33,558 nt of DNA from an uncultured Gammaproteobacteria bacterium. GTDB lineage: Bacteria; Pseudomonadota; Gammaproteobacteria; Pseudomonadales; Ketobacteraceae. Positions 9,435-18,284 of the stretch are shown piece by piece. The stretch is taken from positions 1 to 33,558 of the forward strand of contig CAJXZM010000059.1 in the NCBI GenBank assembly GCA_913063125.1. The letters run 5' to 3'. The notes below the pieces were generated by a model. The model was not told the DNA's origin. It made no database searches and saw only the letters and a program-made list of their open reading frames with translations. Both the position numbers and the translations under genes were made by a program. Positions within the stretch are counted from its first letter, which is position 1. Each line of letters starts with the position of its first letter.

Positions 9435-11006
9435 ATGGATTTAGCCCACGTCAACGCAAGAATACGCCCTCGCAACCACTACGAAGCCATCGACCTGGGT
9501 TTCGTAATGGCCCGCCATTGGATACTGACACTGTATAGTCTATGGTTTTTCATTTCATTTCCTTTATTTATCATTTTACAAACAATTTTCTCAGACGCCC
9601 CTTATATATCTGCCATTGTCATCTGGTGGCTAAAACCTCTATTCGATTCAATACAGCTTCATTACGTCTCCGAGAAATTGTTTTCGAATAACGTAACCTT
9701 TAAACAAACCCTAAAACAAGCCCCTAGCCGTCTCTGGAAAAGTGCTCTTATAAAACTAACTATACGCAGACCAAGCCTTAGCCGATCATTTGATATGCCC
9801 GTGGATGATCTGGAAAACCTAACGGGAGCCCAACGTAGCAAACGTCTAAATGTATTGCAGCGATCGGCCAGCTCTGCCGCAATATGGCTTACCATTGTTA
9901 GCATCACCATAGAGAACATTATCGTATTTTCTTTCTGTGGGCTGGCCTGGATGTTTATTCCACCACAACTCGACATATATATTGAAATCTGGGACCTCAT
10001 CGCTCACCCAGAAGTCCATCGCATACTGTCATGGTGCTGGTATCTTGCAATGGGGCTGGTTGCTCCGTTTTATGTCACTGCAGGTTTTTCTTTGTATATA
10101 AATCGTCGCACCGTATTGGAAGGCTGGGATATTGAATTGTCATTTAAAGATATGGCCACTCGGGCAAAAAAACTTCAACTATCTCCAATAAGCCTATGCC
10201 TCACTATCCTTTTGATGATCGGCACCTGTCTTCCTTCGACATCTTACGCAACAAAATCTACAGAACAACAAGTCAACAGTACAGACTCAGCACCTCTCGG
10301 CGAGCTAATTTACGACCTTCTTCCACATGATGCTCAGCAACGTATGATTGTTATTATGGAATCCGATACGTTTAATGATATTCGTAACAAAGAAGAATGG
10401 AAACTCATAAATCCTGTTGAGGAAACCGAAGACAATGATGAGACACCACTATGGTTGGCTGATATTCTCTCACTTCTTGCCCAAGGTGCAGAAGTGGTTT
10501 TATGGGGTGTCGCAATACTCTGTATAATGTTTATTATTTTGCGATTAAAAGGCTTTGAAGTACCGTTTATGGAGGCAAAAAAATATGCAAAGCCACCGCC
10601 TCCAACATCACTGTTCGGACTGGAGCTTAACCAAAACACATTACCAGAAGACATCATTTCTACCGCAAAAGATTTTTGGCGTAGAAGTCCAAGGCAGGCG
10701 CTTAGCTTATTGTATCGAGCCGCACTATCAGATTTGGTTCATGCAGAAACATTACCCCTACACAATAGCCATACTGAGGGGGAGTGCGTGAGATTATTTG
10801 ATAAAAAAACACACAGTAACCCCAAGAGTGTATTTTTCCAAACCCTCACAGAACAGTGGGTAATGCTCGCGTATGGTCACCAACGGGTTTCCCACAAACA
10901 ATTTGACGCTTTATGTGACGAATGGCCAAACCACTTTCCATTTGGGCCAAGCAGTGACACATCGGAACAATATACACCCGAGAAAAACTCCGGCGTGCCT
11001 TCATGA
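9435..11006 (+). CDS. DUF4129-containing membrane protein of the MoxR operon
   Basis: A 523-residue membrane protein. The N-terminal part carries helices (ILTLYSLWFFISFPLFIILQ, VSITIENIIVFSFCGLAWMFI, YLAMGLVAPFYVTAGFSLYI, and LQLSPISLCLTILLMIGTCL near 250). A soluble loop and a further helix (VVLWGVAILCIMFIILRL, about 355-372) follow. The C-terminal 120 residues match the DUF4129 pattern (RRSPRQALSLLYRAALSDLV, then FFQTLTEQWVMLAYGHQRVSHKQFDAL). DUF4129 domains are usually found in membrane proteins linked to MoxR ATPases and sometimes in transglutaminase-like proteins. There is no spacer from the previous gene, and an ATGA overlap (11003-11006) with the next. Confidence 0.82.
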   Translation: MDLAHVNARIRPRNHYEAIDLGFVMARHWILTLYSLWFFISFPLFIILQTIFSDAPYISAIVIWWLKPLFDSIQLHYVSEKLFSNNVTFKQTLKQAPSRLWKSALIKLTIRRPSLSRSFDMPVDDLENLTGAQRSKRLNVLQRSASSAAIWLTIVSITIENIIVFSFCGLAWMFIPPQLDIYIEIWDLIAHPEVHRILSWCWYLAMGLVAPFYVTAGFSLYINRRTVLEGWDIELSFKDMATRAKKLQLSPISLCLTILLMIGTCLPSTSYATKSTEQQVNSTDSAPLGELIYDLLPHDAQQRMIVIMESDTFNDIRNKEEWKLINPVEETEDNDETPLWLADILSLLAQGAEVVLWGVAILCIMFIILRLKGFEVPFMEAKKYAKPPPPTSLFGLELNQNTLPEDIISTAKDFWRRSPRQALSLLYRAALSDLVHAETLPLHNSHTEGECVRLFDKKTHSNPKSVFFQTLTEQWVMLAYGHQRVSHKQFDALCDEWPNHFPFGPSSDTSEQYTPEKNSGVPS

Positions 11007-12415
11007 AATCATTATTCAACATAAACCAATCCATCAGAAACATATCCAAGCAGCAGCTCATGCACTTCGCAGTGCTAGGTATTGTACTATTGCTTGTGGG
11101 TGCCAGTTATTTTTGGATTCTATCCAAATTTGAAAAAATCCAAACCGTTAAGAATCTTGGCTATAAAAAAGAAGCATTTCTTAACCCTTATTTGGCAGGC
11201 AAAACCTTCCTTGAAGAAACAGGTATTAAAACGGACTCCACCGTTGATATCGAAATAATCTTAGACTCTGTTTCTAATGACGACACAGTGATTCTGCTAA
11301 ACAAACGTCAGTTTCACCCTGTACAAGCCAAAAAAATCATGGAATGGTTATCCCGCGGCGGGCACCTCGTCATGGCTCCCTCATCACTATGGGATACAGA
11401 GGAAGAAACAAGCGATGACGATTTTCTAAATCAATTCGGTGTTCAATTCCATGAACGACAAACTGATGTAGAAGAATGGGAAGGTGAAGTATCTGACATT
11501 ATTGAAAACTATACTGACCAAATCATTGCTGAAAACGCAGATGAGACAGAGGTAAACAACACTGCTGAAGGCACGCCTAAATTTGAAAACAACCCTATCC
11601 ATGACAAAGCACATAAAGATAATACAGATACTGACGAACAATTTGACGAACCGTCTCAAGAGACATCTGCTTGTACGCCTTACGATCAAGAAGCCCCGTC
11701 TTATATCGCTTATGACAATAACGGCAACACTATCAGCATTAATTTCCGAAACCGCTACCATCTAATTGACAGCTCTGGAAACGCTCTTTACGCAGAAGAA
11801 CTAGAAGATAGTGGCAGCGCAAACCACATTCTACAATACCCTGTAGACGAAGGTATGCTCACCGTGTTGTCCGACCAACGCTTCTGGAGAAACCAGCAGA
11901 TCAGTTGGTATGATCACAGCTATTTATTATGGATGTTGACTAGTGACAGCGAAACCGCATGGTTTGTATTTGACACCGATTCACCTAGCTTAATAGCGTT
12001 GCTGTGGATCACCGCAAAATACCTTATAGCCTGCCTTGGATTTGGATTGCTATTAGTGCTGTGGCAGCAAGGCAAACGCTTTGGCCCCACCATTCCTGAC
12101 ACTTCATTCAACCGCAGGCAACTAGTGGAACATATTGAAGCTAGCACGCGTTTTTCCTGGAACCACAAGCAGTTTGAAAGCAATATGGCGGTGTTGTTAC
12201 ATGATATTCGACAACAGCTACGCATCTCTCACAATATCACCTTCGACGAGCTCAGTGACGTTCACAACACGCCCGAACTTGTGAAAAAAATTGCCCTAAT
12301 AACACAAATGGACGAAAAATCGGTGCAATCAGCTTTTATCCCGTCTTTTGAGTACAAAGAAAATGCATTTGTTCAGCGAATCCAGCTGCTGCAACAACTA
12401 AGGAATAGACTATGA
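11003..12415 (+). CDS. DUF4350-family membrane-anchored protein of the MoxR operon
   Basis: A 470-residue protein with an N-terminal helix (FAVLGIVLLLVGASYFWIL, about 22-40), a long periplasmic region, a second helix at about 330-350 (LIACLGFGLLLVLWQQGKRFGP), and a cytoplasmic C-terminal tail. Residues about 90-130 (DTVILLNKRQFHPVQAKKIMEWLSRGGHLVMAPS) fit DUF4350, a GATase-like fold. Residues about 160-225 form a low-complexity, acidic and Asn/Thr-rich stretch that appears lineage-specific. It is coupled to the flanking genes by ATGA overlaps at both ends (11003-11006 and 12412-12415). Function is unknown; context suggests it is part of the MoxR-dependent membrane complex. Confidence 0.8.
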   Translation: MKSLFNINQSIRNISKQQLMHFAVLGIVLLLVGASYFWILSKFEKIQTVKNLGYKKEAFLNPYLAGKTFLEETGIKTDSTVDIEIILDSVSNDDTVILLNKRQFHPVQAKKIMEWLSRGGHLVMAPSSLWDTEEETSDDDFLNQFGVQFHERQTDVEEWEGEVSDIIENYTDQIIAENADETEVNNTAEGTPKFENNPIHDKAHKDNTDTDEQFDEPSQETSACTPYDQEAPSYIAYDNNGNTISINFRNRYHLIDSSGNALYAEELEDSGSANHILQYPVDEGMLTVLSDQRFWRNQQISWYDHSYLLWMLTSDSETAWFVFDTDSPSLIALLWITAKYLIACLGFGLLLVLWQQGKRFGPTIPDTSFNRRQLVEHIEASTRFSWNHKQFESNMAVLLHDIRQQLRISHNITFDELSDVHNTPELVKKIALITQMDEKSVQSAFIPSFEYKENAFVQRIQLLQQLRNRL

Positions 12416-13413
12416 ACACCTACGATACAACTGAAAACCCGAGCATTAGCGACGAACAATTTGATAAAGCCAACATGCTAATTTCAACAATTCGAGAACA
12501 AATAAATCAAGTGCTCGTCGGTCAAGCTGATATTATTGATCAAGTACTTGTTGCGCTATTTGCATCAGGTCACGTATTAATTGAAGGCGTACCAGGGTTA
12601 GGCAAAACTTTGCTCGTTAAAGCCCTTGCCAAATGTTTTTCTGGTGAATTTTCACGTATCCAATTCACGCCCGATTTAATGCCCAGCGACGTTACCGGTC
12701 ACGCGATGTACGATATGAAAACGGAACAATTTAAAATCCGTAAAGGCCCTGCATTCACCAATTTACTACTTGCCGATGAAATCAACCGTGCCCCGGCAAA
12801 AACGCAAGCCGCCTTACTTGAAGTGATGCAAGAAAAACAAATCACGATCGAGGGTAAAGCCTTTATCGCTCACGCCCCCTTTATGGTATTGGCAACTCAA
12901 AACCCCATTGAGCAAGAAGGTACCTACCCGCTTCCAGAGGCTGAACTTGATCGTTTTATGATTAAGGTGCAAATTAACTATCCACAAGCTGATGAAGAAA
13001 TATTACTGGTAAAACAAGTTACAACAGGGCAAGTACAAGATAATTTGAACGTCGAAGCGATTGATCCTGTTATAAAAGCTCACCAGGTCGTCGAGCTACA
13101 AGCATTAACGGCAGCCCTAGATGTGGATGATAGTGTTTTTGAATACGCCGTTAATATAGCGAGAGCAACGCGAGAATGGCGAACATTTTCGTTTGGTGCC
13201 GGGCCACGAGCCAGTATCGCATTAATACGTGCAGCACGAGCACACGCGCTACTAAAAGGTAACCATTTTGTAACACCGGATGATGTTAAAAGCATGGCAA
13301 TACCCGTTTTACGCCACCGGGTATCGTTAACAGCAGAAATGGAAATTGAAGGCATGCAGGTTGATCAAGCGTTAATGCAATTACTTGATGAAGTCGAAGC
13401 GCCAAGGCTTTAA
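12412..13413 (+). CDS. MoxR-family AAA+ ATPase
   Basis: A 333-residue AAA+ ATPase of the MoxR family, thought to act as a chaperone-like ATPase on protein complexes that often contain VWA-fold partners. Walker A is GVPGLGKTLL (59-68). Walker B is LLLADEINRAPAKTQAALLEVMQE with D122 and E123. Sensor 1 is ATQNPIEQEGTYPLPEAELDRF with the Asn near 164. The C-terminal lid contains GAGPRASIALIRAARAHALL. The start is fixed by the ATGA overlap with the DUF4350 gene. The DUF58 partner gene follows after 76 bases. Confidence 0.95.
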   Translation: MNTYDTTENPSISDEQFDKANMLISTIREQINQVLVGQADIIDQVLVALFASGHVLIEGVPGLGKTLLVKALAKCFSGEFSRIQFTPDLMPSDVTGHAMYDMKTEQFKIRKGPAFTNLLLADEINRAPAKTQAALLEVMQEKQITIEGKAFIAHAPFMVLATQNPIEQEGTYPLPEAELDRFMIKVQINYPQADEEILLVKQVTTGQVQDNLNVEAIDPVIKAHQVVELQALTAALDVDDSVFEYAVNIARATREWRTFSFGAGPRASIALIRAARAHALLKGNHFVTPDDVKSMAIPVLRHRVSLTAEMEIEGMQVDQALMQLLDEVEAPRL

Positions 13414-13489
13414 CCAGCGAACCTTGAGCAACAATGTGAATCTGCACCCATTCTGACATAAAAACAATAACCGTTATGACTGTGTATCC

Positions 13490-14833
13490 ATGAAACCATC
13501 CAATAGATTATTACTGTGCACTTTGCTCTGGTGCGCAACAGGGTTACTTTCTGCATTGAATTTCTGGCTACCGAATGCCATTACCAACCCAGATTTTGCT
13601 CCGACATTAACTACCATATGGCAAGTCAGCGGCATAGTACTGTTATTGGTGTCAGTACTTGATGGCTTTAGCCAACTAAAAACAAGCCCGCTGACCATTG
13701 AACGAAAACTCGGTGACACTATAGCTCTCGGTGTGTGGACCCCCGTAACCATCACGATTCAACACGGTTTTCATCAACCAACAGTAATTTCCTTATTTGA
13801 TCACCACCCTTCTGATGTAGAAGCTGACTTTCCACAACAAACCGTAACCTTAATACCCAATCAAACCCTAATTGTGAAATATCGCATCAGACCCAAAAAA
13901 CGAGGGGACCTTCAATTTGACAATATAGAAGTACTATCCCCTTCCACACTAGGCTTATGGCAACTTCACCATTGGCAGCAATGCTCTTCAGTGATCAAGG
14001 TATTCCCTAACTTTGCAGCGGTATCACAATTTGCCATGCTCGCGATGGAACAACAAACCTCACAAATGGGTGTTCGATTACAGCAGCGCCGCGGCGAAGG
14101 CATGGAGTTTCATCAGTTGCGCGACTTTCGTCAAGGCGACAGCCTACGACAAATTGATTGGAATGCTAGCGCCAGAAAACGTAAAGTTATTTCCAAAGAA
14201 TATCAGGAAGAAAAAGACCAGCAAATCATTTTTCTTTTAGACTGTGGGCGAAAAATGCGAAACAAAGATGGTGATTTAAGCCATTTTGATCACGCATTGA
14301 ATGCTATTTTACTCATGTCCTATGTAGCCTTAAAACAAGGTGACTCTGTGGGGCTAATGAGTTTTGCGGGCCAATCACGCTGGTTAAAGCCCGTCAAAGG
14401 TGTTGCCAATATGCCAAAGTTACTTAATCATGTCTATGACTTAGATGCGACACCTTCTGCAAGCGATTACTCATCCGTTGCAAAATCCTTATTAACGCGA
14501 CACAACAAACGTTCACTGGTTATTTTTGTCTCAAACATTCGCGATGAAAACACCGACGATTTAGAACCTGCTATTCGCATTCTACAAAAGAAACACCTTT
14601 TGATGGTTGCCAATATAGAGGAGCCAGCATTACACAACATTACCCATCAACCTGTCGACACCTTCAAACAAGCGTTAACCTACGCCGGAACTATTGACTA
14701 CCTCGACCAACGAAAAGTCATCGAGCGCACACTTAATCAACAAGGGGTCATAACGGTAAATAGTTTACCGAATATGTTACCTGTTGCACTGGTAAACCGG
14801 TATATGGATATTAAGCGTGAGGGGCGCTTATAA
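13490..14833 (+). CDS. DUF58 (VWA-like) domain protein, MoxR partner
   Basis: A 447-residue protein with two N-terminal membrane helices (LLLCTLLWCATGLLSALNF and TIWQVSGIVLLLVSVL), then a beta-rich region. The DUF58 core follows: GEGMEFHQLRDFRQGDSLRQIDWNASARKRKV (about 204-235). The VWA-like metal site is degenerate, since LLDCGRKM replaces the D-x-S-x-S motif. DUF58 proteins typically pair with MoxR ATPases. It ends the operon that began at 7738. The start at 13490 has no clear ribosome-binding site. Confidence 0.92.
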   Translation: MKPSNRLLLCTLLWCATGLLSALNFWLPNAITNPDFAPTLTTIWQVSGIVLLLVSVLDGFSQLKTSPLTIERKLGDTIALGVWTPVTITIQHGFHQPTVISLFDHHPSDVEADFPQQTVTLIPNQTLIVKYRIRPKKRGDLQFDNIEVLSPSTLGLWQLHHWQQCSSVIKVFPNFAAVSQFAMLAMEQQTSQMGVRLQQRRGEGMEFHQLRDFRQGDSLRQIDWNASARKRKVISKEYQEEKDQQIIFLLDCGRKMRNKDGDLSHFDHALNAILLMSYVALKQGDSVGLMSFAGQSRWLKPVKGVANMPKLLNHVYDLDATPSASDYSSVAKSLLTRHNKRSLVIFVSNIRDENTDDLEPAIRILQKKHLLMVANIEEPALHNITHQPVDTFKQALTYAGTIDYLDQRKVIERTLNQQGVITVNSLPNMLPVALVNRYMDIKREGRL

Positions 14834-14840
14834 GCCCCTC
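14819..14840 (+). terminator. Possible terminator hairpin overlapping the DUF58 stop codon
   Basis: GAGGGGC (14819-14825) pairs with GCCCCTC (14834-14840) around an 8-base loop at the end of the MoxR/DUF58 operon. It is followed by CATTTCTTATG, which is only moderately T-rich. The left arm is inside the coding sequence. It is a plausible operon terminator, not a textbook one. Confidence 0.4.
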
Positions 14841-14846
14841 CATTTC

Positions 14847-14987
14847 TTATGTTGGAAATTTTTTATCGTTATGAGCTTTAAGTAAATTTAACTGCTGCTC
14901 CCCCTCTGCCAAAGGCATTGGCAATTTATTCACCTCAATCCATTCATCGATATAATTCGCCTTTCCTCTCTTTGTTATAAATGCCAC
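14847..14987 (-). CDS. Possible small protein (46 aa), unrecognised
   Basis: A GTG-initiated frame of 46 residues lies in the gap between the DUF58 and sigma factor genes. It reads VAFITKRGKANYIDEWIEVN, followed by a Gln/Leu-rich and then Lys-rich end. The composition is protein-like and TAGG lies about seven bases upstream of the GTG, but I recognise no family. It may equally be the tail of a lost gene or a chance frame. Low confidence. Confidence 0.18.
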   Translation of the reverse strand: MAFITKRGKANYIDEWIEVNKLPMPLAEGEQQLNLLKAHNDKKFPT

Positions 14988-15057
14988 GATAGCCTAGCGA
15001 GGTTTTGCTTGATATGAGAACATACACAACCGAAATCATACTGCAGAGAAAAAAGGA

Positions 15058-15576
15058 ATGTCTTTAAAGAATCTGGATACAACAATGATTGAGGCAGCTC
15101 GTAAGGGAGATCGTGATGCAATGGAGCGCTTACTCACGGCAAGCCAGCCCGATGTAAGACGTTATGCCATGCTACATTGTAAAATAAGCGATATCGATGA
15201 CGCAGTACAAGAAGTCTTACTTGTAATTGCGCGCCGCTTAGAATCACTAAATATACTGGCCGCATTCTCTAGCTGGATCTTTAAGACCGTGCAGCGTGAA
15301 TGTCGACGTTTAGGCCGACTAGCATTACGTTATGATCCATTTGATGAAGCTGCACTTGAGGAATGGATTCAAGCTAAACCTGAAGATGAGCTTTTAAATG
15401 ATTTGTTAAATGCCATTGACACGTTGCCTAAAGATTATCGAGAAGTTATTTTAATGAAAGACTTTTACCAGTTAACGAATAAAGAAATTGCAAGTGAATT
15501 AGGCATGACACTGGTTGCCGTGAAAAGTCGATTGCACCGTGCAAGACTTGCTGCGCGCACGCTCTTAATCGATTGA
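15058..15576 (+). CDS. ECF-type RNA polymerase sigma factor
   Basis: A 172-residue sigma-70-family factor of ECF size. Region 2 spans about residues 28-90 (MLHCKISDIDDAVQEVLLVIARRL, then FSSWIFKTVQRECRR). Region 4 spans about 118-168 (LPKDYREVILMKDFYQLTNKEIASELGMTLVAVKSRLHRAR), including the helix-turn-helix. The ATG at 15058 has AAGGA abutting it, which is too close for good initiation; the next in-frame ATG is at 15085, with no clear site of its own. There is no anti-sigma gene on either side: the neighbours are the MoxR operon upstream and a convergent histidine kinase downstream. Its regulon and activation are therefore unknown. Confidence 0.9.
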   Translation: MSLKNLDTTMIEAARKGDRDAMERLLTASQPDVRRYAMLHCKISDIDDAVQEVLLVIARRLESLNILAAFSSWIFKTVQRECRRLGRLALRYDPFDEAALEEWIQAKPEDELLNDLLNAIDTLPKDYREVILMKDFYQLTNKEIASELGMTLVAVKSRLHRARLAARTLLID

Positions 15577-15643
15577 GGTAGACTGCAGGCATACCACCAA
15601 GGTAGATCCTTTTTTGGAGGGGGGGGTAAAACCTGAAGTTTAA

Positions 15644-18073
15644 TTAAACACACATCCACTTAGTCACAGCATCCAAAATAATCGCTTTCTTTACTGGTTT
15701 AGACACAAAGTCATTCATTCCAACATCCCAACATTTAATACGAGCTTGATAGTCTGAATTGGCGGTAACAGCAATAATAGGGCATCGATTACCATTTTTT
15801 CTAATCTTCACAGTGGCAGCAAACCCATCCATCACAGGCATTTGTAAATCCATAAAGATAACGTCATATGCATTATCTTTAACCGCTTGCACAGCAATCT
15901 CTCCATTCTCAGCCAAATCGGATGATAATCCGATGCGCTTAACCAATGCGGTAAGTACTTTTGCATTCACCTGGTTATCCTCAACAATCAGTGCATGACC
16001 TGAAACCGCCTTTGCTTTGCCTTCGTCTACGGCAATATTTGACGCATCCATAGGTACACGAACCGTAAAGCACGAACCTCCACTTGCCGGGCTCGTTATC
16101 TCTATATCCCCGCCTAGCAAATGCACCAACCGCTGACTAATAGACAACCCTAAACCTAGACCTTCATGGGTTCGCTGATAACCCTGACTTGCCTGAACAA
16201 AACTATCAAAAATTGTCTGCCTAATTTCTTCACTCACTCCAGGGCCAGTATCTGTGATGACAAATTTCACGCCTTGCTCATAAGGCCCCACCTCAAAAAG
16301 AACCTTACCTTCCTCTGTATATTTACAGGCATTATCCACAACAGGTGCCAGAACGCGATGAACCAAATGTTCGTCAAAGATATAAAAATCACTTAACGAT
16401 GTTAAAAACCGAACATCAAACACAACCGGCTTCTGATATAGATAGCTCGAACTTTCTTCTTGTAATTGACTCACCATTGTTTTTAGCCGGACATCGTTTT
16501 TATGAGGTTCTACCTCATAATGGTCCGTCTCTGCCATTGTGACTATATTCTCTACCTGTGTAGATAATCGATCAGATCCAAATTGAATATATTGTCGTAA
16601 TTCAGCTAACAGTTTAGGATCTTCTGTATATTTCATCTGCTCCAATGAGCCACTAATAACATTCAGAGGTGTTCTTAATTCATGGCTAACTGCCATGATA
16701 AATTCATCTTTGCGTTCTTGATTTTTTTCTGAATTCTGCAACGACGTTAATAACGTCTCATTCGCTTGTGTCAAAATGGTATTTGCATACTGCTCACTAT
16801 CGTGGGCTGTTTTTAGTGCCCCCTCCTTCTCTTCTTTTAATAAATTAATTCGATTGGCAAGAGCCCATGCGAGAAAAACAACATCTAAGGTTTGCGCCAC
16901 AAGCGCCCACAAAAATTCATTATAAATAACCCTAGGAAAACCAAAATAGGGAAAGATTACCAAGCCACCACTGATTAATACGACCGAAAAACCTAACACA
17001 AAAAAACGAGATGGCTTATAGCCTTCTCGCCAACGAACTACCCCTGCTAAAAAACCCACGCTTAGCCATAAGGTATTAATAACCACAACAAATAAGTAAC
17101 TCATCCAATAAGGTACGAAGAAAAATGACACTGCCATTAATAACGCCAAAACCGCCACGCCATAACCAACGTTTGATAGCATTTTATTATGTTCAGATAG
17201 ATCCAAAAACTTTTGATAAAAAAATGTATTGGCGATGACATTGCCATAAAACGGCAGCATAATCCAAAACACATCAACATTGTTAAATAATCGCGCATAA
17301 ACTGCAAATACCGCAGCCCATCCTGTAAATGTAGATACTAAATAGACTGCATAATACAAATATTCCTTTGACCGCACCCACAAAAACAACATGAAATTAT
17401 AGGTCGCCAATACAATAATTGCCCCCAAACAACCAATCACCAACAAGTCATCTTTAAATGCTTGTTGATTAAATTCTGATTTAGATTTTATTTCAATGCG
17501 AGGATCACCTGAAAAATAGCGGCTATCCAGATTCACCCACAAGACATAACCTAAGCGTTCTTCCACCGAAAACGTCATACCGTAATGCAAAGGATATTCG
17601 CTAGATTTCTGATGCCCACTTCGATGGGTTTGAAAAGGTACGGACTTTGTGGGATCTTGTGTTAACAGGTAAGCCTGAACATTTTCAATATAAGACCCGT
17701 ATATATAAACTACCCACTCATCATCTCCAAGATCACTTCTTAAAGGCACTTTTAGCCAATATGAGCCGCCCGTAAGTGAAATTTTATCTATTGGCGTTAA
17801 AGCACTTTCTAACACTTCCAGAGAGGCGCGATCAGTTATACCTTTAGACCCATAACTAGAAAACCCTTGGTATAATTGCCCTGATTCAATTGCATTGGGC
17901 CCTATCAGCCCACCAATAAGAGCTTGAGCAGGACTAACAAAAAACAAGAAAAACAAACACAGTAACCGTGCAGCAACTAAATGCTTGGCAATACAAATCG
18001 TAGCGGCATCAACGTCACTTTTCTGTATGATATTCAACCGTATCTTGTTTTCCTCGTTGTTCCTTTCCAGCAT
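15644..18073 (-). CDS. Hybrid sensor histidine kinase/response regulator with 7TMR-DISM sensor
   Basis: An 809-residue hybrid kinase. Order: N-terminal hydrophobic signal/anchor (about 35-52), a periplasmic 7TMR-DISMED2-type beta domain (about 62-195), seven membrane helices (about 205-412), then a short coiled linker. The HisKA domain carries VSHELRTPLN (phospho-acceptor H464). The HATPase domain has VDNACKYTEEG, DTGPGVSEE and GLGLGLSISQRL. The C-terminal receiver domain has VEDNQVNAKV, the phospho-acceptor D742 in FMDLQMPVMDG, and K792 in SKPV. All key residues are present, so phosphorelay is expected, but no output protein is adjacent. 7TMR-DISM domains are thought to bind carbohydrates or other small ligands. 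The long stretch before the hydrophobic segment suggests the true start could lie downstream, though no ATG is available there. Confidence 0.93.
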   Translation of the reverse strand: MLERNNEENKIRLNIIQKSDVDAATICIAKHLVAARLLCLFFLFFVSPAQALIGGLIGPNAIESGQLYQGFSSYGSKGITDRASLEVLESALTPIDKISLTGGSYWLKVPLRSDLGDDEWVVYIYGSYIENVQAYLLTQDPTKSVPFQTHRSGHQKSSEYPLHYGMTFSVEERLGYVLWVNLDSRYFSGDPRIEIKSKSEFNQQAFKDDLLVIGCLGAIIVLATYNFMLFLWVRSKEYLYYAVYLVSTFTGWAAVFAVYARLFNNVDVFWIMLPFYGNVIANTFFYQKFLDLSEHNKMLSNVGYGVAVLALLMAVSFFFVPYWMSYLFVVVINTLWLSVGFLAGVVRWREGYKPSRFFVLGFSVVLISGGLVIFPYFGFPRVIYNEFLWALVAQTLDVVFLAWALANRINLLKEEKEGALKTAHDSEQYANTILTQANETLLTSLQNSEKNQERKDEFIMAVSHELRTPLNVISGSLEQMKYTEDPKLLAELRQYIQFGSDRLSTQVENIVTMAETDHYEVEPHKNDVRLKTMVSQLQEESSSYLYQKPVVFDVRFLTSLSDFYIFDEHLVHRVLAPVVDNACKYTEEGKVLFEVGPYEQGVKFVITDTGPGVSEEIRQTIFDSFVQASQGYQRTHEGLGLGLSISQRLVHLLGGDIEITSPASGGSCFTVRVPMDASNIAVDEGKAKAVSGHALIVEDNQVNAKVLTALVKRIGLSSDLAENGEIAVQAVKDNAYDVIFMDLQMPVMDGFAATVKIRKNGNRCPIIAVTANSDYQARIKCWDVGMNDFVSKPVKKAIILDAVTKWMCV

Positions 18074-18284
18074 TCGTTCAAACCTGTCCTACCATACATT
18101 AGGTCATTAAAAACCAAACCGTCATAACGTAAATGTCATTTTTCTCCAAAAACCTGCCCCACTTTTAATATTAGATCAGGAAATTATCTTTGGTATTAAT
18201 TAAATCCTAACATTACTAGTTTTTTAAAATTTCCATCTATAGTTAATTTTTGCAACTTACAATCTCAAGACAGGATGTTAAACC

